Below, in pieces: positions 59,307 through 64,000 of a DNA stretch of 64,000 nucleotides. Location of the stretch: NCBI GenBank assembly GCA_937902665.1, contig CALELM010000089.1:52233-116232 (forward strand). The letters are read 5' to 3'. The position numbers were made by a program, and so were the translations under genes. The notes under the pieces were generated by a model, which saw only the letters and a list, made by a program, of their open reading frames with translations, was not told the DNA's origin and did not search any database. This DNA comes from an uncultured Selenomonadaceae bacterium. GTDB taxonomy: Bacteria; Bacillota; Negativicutes; Selenomonadales; Selenomonadaceae. Position 1 is the first letter of the stretch, and each line of letters begins with the position of its first letter.

Positions 59307-62228
59307 TTGTTGGGACAAGCAGGTAGGGAATTTCGCAGATATGCGGCAGGGAGTGTGTTTCGTATCCTAATTCTTGCCTTATGGCTGGCGGGGGGCTTGC
59401 TGCATGCCATTCCGCAGGCAGAGGCAGGGAGCGGAAAGACGGTGCGTGTCGGCTATTTTGAGTCGGGCGGAATGATGATTGGGGCGCAGGACGGTGCGCG
59501 CAAGGACGGGTATTCGTACGAGTACCTGCAGGCGTTGTCCTTTTATACTGGCTGGAAGTATGAGTATGTCAATGCTAACTTTGAGGTAATCTATGATATG
59601 CTCCTCAGGGGCGAGGTGGATATCGTTCCATTGCTCAGCCGCACGGAGGAGCGTATAGGGAAGGTGCTGTTTCCCAGCCGTCCGATTGGTCGGGAGCAGT
59701 TTTTCTTGGCAACAGACAGGGCGGGGAAGGGCAGGTTTGACGGCGATATCAATGCGAATTTTGAAGGAAAGAAGATTGGCGTAAATGCCGGATATGCGGA
59801 AAATGCCCTGCTCGAGGAGTATCTTCGCAAGCATGATATTCATGCCGAGATCGTGAGTTTTGCATCGGAACCGCAAAAGAGTGCCGCTCTTCATGCGCAT
59901 AAGGTAGATGCCACTTTGAACTCCAATAACGCTTTTGAGGACGACATGGTGCTTCTGCAGGACATTGGCTCAATGCCCTGCTATATCGGTGTTTCCTTGG
60001 CACGGCCGGATTTGCTTGCGGAACTGAATGACGCAGAATCCAAGCTGGCACTTCAGCGTCCGAATTATGAATATTATCTCATGCAGAAGCATTTCAAGCT
60101 GTCGCCTATCAACAAGAACCTGAGTTATGAGGAAATGGCTTGGCTTCAGCAGCACCCCGTTTTGCGGATTGGAACCTGCCAGAACAATTTTCCGTATGTT
60201 TATCAAGGATCGGGTGGGGAAATGCTGGGCATTTTTCCGGAACTTTTGGAGAAAGCCCTTCAAAGAATGGACGTTTCCTTGGCGATTGAATGGGAAAACT
60301 ATGACAATTATCAGGTGATGCATCAGGATGTGAAGGAAGGCAAGATTGACCTTGCTTTTCCGGAACCCAATGACCTGTATGAGGCAGACCTGAATGATTT
60401 TTTGATTTCGCAGACTGTTTTTCAGGCAGTTATGGGAGTATTTCATCGAGACACGATGAGCAATGAGACTTTTTCCCGTATTGCGGTAGCGTCGAATGGT
60501 CTTGGAATGTCCTATGTGCTGAAGCACTATCCTTCCGCAGAAATCATTTCCTGCGAAACGCTGTCAGAGTGCGTGGAGCGTGTCATGAATGGAGAGGCAA
60601 CGGCGGCAATCGGGCGGGTATCCTATTTGCAGGCATTGACAAAGGATTACACGGCTAGCAATAGGGCAACTGTGTATTCCTTGGCAGAGGTGTGCGATGC
60701 TTGTGTTTCTGCCAAACGTGACAATATGCCGCTCATTCTTTTCGTGAATCGTGTCCTGAAATTCGTGTCGCCAACTGAAATTGCAGATATTACGTTTCGG
60801 CATTCTGTCCTGAACAATACGGATATTTCGGCAAGAAATTTCTTCTTGCGGAATCCTGCCTATCTTCTTGTTTTTTTCCTGTTGCTGTGCGGGACTATCT
60901 TTACTACTTACGCAATGATACGCTTTGCCCGCTCGGAACGTGAGCTGGAGGCTGCCAACAGGTCCATCCAGAAAGCAAACGACCAGCTGGAAGGCTTGGT
61001 GCAAAGCCGCACGGAGGAGCTGCAGGAGGCACTTTACAAGGCGGAGATGGCAAGCAAGTCCAAGACGACCTTCCTCTTTAACATGTCGCATGATATCCGC
61101 ACGCCGATGAATGCTATTTTGGGCTTTAACAAGATGGCAAGGAAGTATTTCCATGATGCAGGCAGGCTGAAGGATTGCTTGGACAAGGTGGAGACGGCAG
61201 GAGAGCATCTGCTTTCCCTTATCAACGAGATTTTGGAGATGGCTCGTATCGAGAACGGCAAGCTGGTGATCGAGAAGCAGCCTGTCAACTTGAGGCAATG
61301 CAAGGGCAAGGTCACGCCCATGCTGGATTCCTTGGCAAAGGAGAAGAATATTTCTTTCCTGAAAGAGTATAAGAACATGGATGAGGATTGCTGGCTCTCT
61401 TTGGACACGATGCGGATCGATCAAGTGCTTTTGAATATCCTTTCCAATGCTATTAAGTATACGCCGGATGGCGGAACAGTGAAGTATTCCTTAGAGAAGA
61501 TTGATTTGGAGAATCCTGAGCAGGTGGCTTTGTGCTTTACGGTTGCGGACAATGGCATAGGAATGAATGAGGAATTCGTGGAGCAGATTTTTGAGAATTT
61601 CTCACGGGAGCGCAACAGTACTACGAGCGGGATCCAAGGCTGTGGGCTTGGCATGGCAATCGTCAAGAGAATCGTGGATGCTATGAATGGAACGATCCAG
61701 ATCGAGAGTGAGCCTGAAAAGGGAACGACAGTTCGCTTTGAGATTGTTGCAGACCGAGTTGCGGATCCTTCGGCTCCTGCGGATCCTTCGGCTCCTGCGG
61801 ATCCTTCGGCTCCTGCGGATATATCCCTCTCAGGCTTGCGTGTTTTGCTGGTGGAGGACAATATGCTGAACCGTGAGATTTCGGGGGAGATATTGGAGGA
61901 CTTTGGTATTTCCGTGGATTATGCGGAGGACGGCAGGATTGCCGTAGAAAAAATGGAGAAGGCTTCCGCCGGAGATTATGATATAGTGCTGATGGACATC
62001 CAGATGCCGTACATGGATGGATATCAGGCAACGGCGAAGATTCGCAAGCTTCCTGATCCCAAGGTGGCAGGAATTCCTATCTATGCGATGACGGCAAATG
62101 CATTCAGTGAGGACAAGGAACGCTCCCGTGAGGCAGGAATGAACGGGCATCTGGCAAAGCCGATTGAGGTCGAGGAGCTGGAGCAGGTTCTGCGTGAAGC
62201 AGCATGCAGGAAGTTGGAGAGATTGTAA
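59307..62228 (+). CDS. Hybrid sensor histidine kinase with two periplasmic substrate-binding domains
   Basis: A ~973-residue protein. After a signal/membrane segment come two tandem SBP_bac_3-like domains (about residues 45-265 and 280-510), each starting RVGYFESGG or LRIGTCQNNFPYV, then a membrane helix (about 530-550), a coiled coil, HisKA with FNMSHDIRTPMNAILGF, HATPase with NILSNAIKYTPDGG and GCGLGMAIVKR, and a receiver domain with LLVEDNMLNREI and the phospho-acceptor Asp in VLMDIQMPYMDGY. It resembles BvgS/EvgS-type sensors. Three 18-bp tandem repeats (61761-61814) code the DPSAPA linker before the receiver. No separate response regulator is next to it. Confidence 0.88.
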   Translation: MLGQAGREFRRYAAGSVFRILILALWLAGGLLHAIPQAEAGSGKTVRVGYFESGGMMIGAQDGARKDGYSYEYLQALSFYTGWKYEYVNANFEVIYDMLLRGEVDIVPLLSRTEERIGKVLFPSRPIGREQFFLATDRAGKGRFDGDINANFEGKKIGVNAGYAENALLEEYLRKHDIHAEIVSFASEPQKSAALHAHKVDATLNSNNAFEDDMVLLQDIGSMPCYIGVSLARPDLLAELNDAESKLALQRPNYEYYLMQKHFKLSPINKNLSYEEMAWLQQHPVLRIGTCQNNFPYVYQGSGGEMLGIFPELLEKALQRMDVSLAIEWENYDNYQVMHQDVKEGKIDLAFPEPNDLYEADLNDFLISQTVFQAVMGVFHRDTMSNETFSRIAVASNGLGMSYVLKHYPSAEIISCETLSECVERVMNGEATAAIGRVSYLQALTKDYTASNRATVYSLAEVCDACVSAKRDNMPLILFVNRVLKFVSPTEIADITFRHSVLNNTDISARNFFLRNPAYLLVFFLLLCGTIFTTYAMIRFARSERELEAANRSIQKANDQLEGLVQSRTEELQEALYKAEMASKSKTTFLFNMSHDIRTPMNAILGFNKMARKYFHDAGRLKDCLDKVETAGEHLLSLINEILEMARIENGKLVIEKQPVNLRQCKGKVTPMLDSLAKEKNISFLKEYKNMDEDCWLSLDTMRIDQVLLNILSNAIKYTPDGGTVKYSLEKIDLENPEQVALCFTVADNGIGMNEEFVEQIFENFSRERNSTTSGIQGCGLGMAIVKRIVDAMNGTIQIESEPEKGTTVRFEIVADRVADPSAPADPSAPADPSAPADISLSGLRVLLVEDNMLNREISGEILEDFGISVDYAEDGRIAVEKMEKASAGDYDIVLMDIQMPYMDGYQATAKIRKLPDPKVAGIPIYAMTANAFSEDKERSREAGMNGHLAKPIEVEELEQVLREAACRKLERL
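61761..61814 (+). repeat. 18-bp tandem repeat in the kinase linker
   Basis: Three identical units of GCGGATCCTTCGGCTCCT and the first six bases of a fourth. It stays in frame and codes ADPSAP repeats between kinase and receiver, so copy-number changes would only lengthen or shorten the linker. Confidence 0.9.
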
Positions 62229-62243
62229 GGGGACGTGAGGGCA

Positions 62244-63029
62244 ATGAGCAAAATTGGTTTTATTGGCATGGGAAATATGGCGAAGGCATTGGCATCAGGC
62301 TTTATTGCATCGGGAAGCATTGCAAGGGAAGATGTATTTGCCTATGCGCCCAATCAGGAAAAGCTGCGAAAAAAAAGTCATGCGATTGGGTTCGTGCCGA
62401 TGGCTTCCTTGGCAGAGCTTGCGGGGGCTGCTGATATTTTGATTATGGCATGCAAGCCGTACCAGATTGAGGGCGTGCTGGAGGAGCTGGGCAGCAGCTT
62501 GGAAGGAAAGGCGGTCGTTTCGATTGCGGCAGGCTGGGATCTGGCTAGGTACGAAAAGGCATTGCGCACGAAGACCCGTATCCAGTTTGTGATGCCGAAT
62601 ACGCCTGCGATGGTTGGCGAGGGAGTTCTTTTGTTCGAGGAGAGCAATACGCTTTTGGCTGAGGAACGGGAGGAAATCATGAAGCTGTTCGCTTCGGTGG
62701 GGATCGTGCAGGAGCTGCCGACTTCCCTTATGGGAATCGGCGGAGCGGTGACGGGCTGCGGGCCTGCCTTCGTGGATCTCATGATGGAGGCTTACGGCGA
62801 TGCGGCGGTAAAGTACGGAATGAAGCGGGCAGATGCTTATCGCTTGATAGCCCAAATGATTCTTGGCTCGGCAAAGCTCCAGCTGGAAACGGGAGAACAT
62901 CCGGCGGTGCTGAAGGACAAGGTTTGCTCGCCTGCCGGTACGACGATTTGCGGCGTGACGGCATTGGAGAGGAATGGTTTCCGCAATGCATGTATCCAAT
63001 CTATTGAAGCTATCATGAATCGTGAATAA
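62244..63029 (+). CDS. proC: Pyrroline-5-carboxylate reductase
   Basis: A 261-residue NADPH-dependent enzyme, last step of proline synthesis. It has the Rossmann start KIGFIGMGNMAKALASGF, central QFVMPNTPAMVGEGV, GCGPAFVDLMMEA and the signature SPAGTTICGVTALE. An in-frame GTG three codons before the ATG is possible. It ends in a terminator shared with the convergent lgt gene. Confidence 0.95.
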   Translation: MSKIGFIGMGNMAKALASGFIASGSIAREDVFAYAPNQEKLRKKSHAIGFVPMASLAELAGAADILIMACKPYQIEGVLEELGSSLEGKAVVSIAAGWDLARYEKALRTKTRIQFVMPNTPAMVGEGVLLFEESNTLLAEEREEIMKLFASVGIVQELPTSLMGIGGAVTGCGPAFVDLMMEAYGDAAVKYGMKRADAYRLIAQMILGSAKLQLETGEHPAVLKDKVCSPAGTTICGVTALERNGFRNACIQSIEAIMNRE

Positions 63030-63080
63030 AAATAAAAATTCCATGACGAAACGGTTTTTGGTTTCGTCATGGAATTTTTA
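63030..63080. terminator. Bidirectional terminator between proC and lgt
   Basis: A ~21-bp near-perfect stem (AAAAATTCCATGACGAAAC against its complement) around GGTTTTTG, with A/T runs on both sides, placed between two convergent genes. Confidence 0.9.
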
Positions 63081-63860
63081 TTTTTCCGTTTTGTTTTTCT
63101 TGTATTGCAGGAGGAGGAAAACTGCGGCAGAAATCGTAAAGGCAGCGAGGCTTGTCATTTGCGCACTCTTGAAAAGCCCAAAGGCAAGGTCCATGTAATC
63201 CCCGCGCAGGTATTCCAGAAAGAAGCGAGCCGTGGAGTAAAGCATGACATACAGGGCGAAGCACTGTCCCTTGGCATGCTGGGTGGTGCGGAAGATGAGG
63301 AGAAGGGCGAAGATGACGAGGTCAAGCTGTCCCTCCCATACTTCCGCTGGCCAAAGCGGCTGGTTGCCATAGGTGTGGTAGGCAAGCGTGGTGGGAGGAT
63401 AGAGAATCCCAAAGCTTGAGCCTGTCGGCGCTCCAAAGGCATCGCCGTTCAGGAGATTGGCGCAGCGGCCGAGGGACTGGCCGAGGACGAGGGCAGGAGC
63501 GAGAATGTCTGCGAGAGCCCAAGCGTCCAGTCGGTGCTTTCTGGCATAGGCAAGCCCTGCAAGGACTCCTGCGAAAATACCTCCCTGAATTGCCATGCCG
63601 CCCTGCCAGACGTTCATGATTTCCGTGAGATGGTGGGAATAATAGCTCCAGTCAAAAAAGAAAACGTCCCACAATCTAGCACCGATGAGTCCTGCAATCC
63701 CGCAGTAAATGCCGATATCGGCAACATGCTTTTCGTAGCCCCTGCCGTCCTGCTTGGCAAGGAAATAACCAACGCCGGTTGCCAGCAGGATACTGATCGA
63801 AAGAACCAATCCGTATGCCCTGATGGGAAAGTCCCCAATGAAAAAGATATATTGATGCAC
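63078..63860 (-). CDS. lgt: Prolipoprotein diacylglyceryl transferase
   Basis: A 260-residue membrane enzyme that adds diacylglycerol to lipobox Cys residues. Seven helices are predicted; YGLVLSISILLATGVGY, GLIGARLWDVFFFDW, GGMAIQGGIFAGVLAGL and the signature GRCANLLNGDAFGAPT (Asp where Glu is common) are present. The start is GTG behind AGAGGGA. It would process the lipoprotein at 50639. Its promoter lies in the inverted repeat B copy at the right edge. Confidence 0.93.
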   Translation of the reverse strand: MHQYIFFIGDFPIRAYGLVLSISILLATGVGYFLAKQDGRGYEKHVADIGIYCGIAGLIGARLWDVFFFDWSYYSHHLTEIMNVWQGGMAIQGGIFAGVLAGLAYARKHRLDAWALADILAPALVLGQSLGRCANLLNGDAFGAPTGSSFGILYPPTTLAYHTYGNQPLWPAEVWEGQLDLVIFALLLIFRTTQHAKGQCFALYVMLYSTARFFLEYLRGDYMDLAFGLFKSAQMTSLAAFTISAAVFLLLQYKKNKTEK

Positions 63861-63912
63861 GATGTCCCTCTTTTCGTATAGATTATGAAAAATCCCTTAG
63901 CATATCTCGTAT

Positions 63913-64000
63913 ATTATAACGCTATTGTTCAAGAAAATGCCAGAAGCATTTTCCCTCCAATTCGCGTTTCAACGAAGCGAAAGTTTGCTCACCGCTTGTT
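63913..64000 (-). repeat. Host intergenic repeat B with promoter, copy 2 (lgt)
   Basis: Read on the minus strand, it runs from AACAAGCGGTGAGCA (right edge, may continue outside) to GCGTTATAAT. It holds -35 TGGCAT (63937-63942), an 18-bp spacer, -10 TATAAT (63913-63918) and GAAAATGC-N5-GCATTTTC. It faces lgt, so the repeat again delivers a promoter. Confidence 0.75.

Noticed and set aside
61761..61814. CRISPR-like array
   Set aside because: The 18-bp units are directly adjacent without spacers and code a protein linker.

Overview
The window joins two things: the right-hand part of a temperate contractile-tailed (myovirus) prophage, from the left edge to about 32.5 kb, and about 31 kb of host chromosome. 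The host looks like a diderm Firmicute of the class Negativicutes (Selenomonas/Mitsuokella-like; inferred). It has a Firmicutes-type cluster (DUF1934-argS-rpoE-pyrG, mfd, ispD-ispF-cysE-cysS-mrnC-thyX-rlmB-sigH) together with an outer-membrane TonB receptor and ExbB/ExbD/TonB. No integrase or repressor is visible, so the prophage continues past the left edge.

Prophage layout, almost all on the plus strand: a 5'-truncated excisionase-like gene; small early genes including a PcfK-like/PcfJ pair, DUF3102 and MazG-like proteins; a P2-gpA-like HUH replication endonuclease; zinc-ribbon and HNH proteins; small and large terminase; gpW-like joiner; lambda-type portal; a fused prohead protease-major capsid protein; cement and neck proteins; sheath and tube; a tail assembly chaperone with a likely -1 frameshift; tape measure; a P2-like baseplate (X, D, V, PAAR, U, W, J, I); a collar fibre; then a complete diversity-generating retroelement (DGR): variable fibre-tip gene, hairpin, Avd-like gene, template repeat and reverse transcriptase. 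An XkdX-like protein, a DUF2829 (Tad2-like) protein, holin and GH25 endolysin follow.

The DGR is the most striking system. Its template and variable repeats align without gaps over 107 bp with 15 differences, all 15 at template adenines (25 adenines in the template). The prophage also holds less expected structure: two paralogous promoter-hairpin-terminator units that could each make a ~50-nt RNA and show a compensatory base-pair change; six copies of a 16-bp palindromic sequence placed in frame near protein ends; and a complete antisense transcription unit for a 34-residue membrane peptide inside the tail operon.

Host layout: translation, nucleotide and repair genes (argS, rpoE, pyrG, mfd); an AT-rich acyltransferase gene with a 9-C tract upstream, lying between two Rpn-type nuclease remnants; isoprenoid and cysteine genes through sigH; then a cobalamin riboswitch with terminator controlling a B12-type uptake locus (binding protein, TonB receptor, MFS, ABC, ExbB/ExbD/TonB); a hybrid sensor kinase with two substrate-binding domains; proC; and convergent lgt. 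Three host promoters share an inverted repeat over the -35 box, an 18-bp spacer and a GCGTTATAAT -10 region, and belong to dispersed intergenic repeats.
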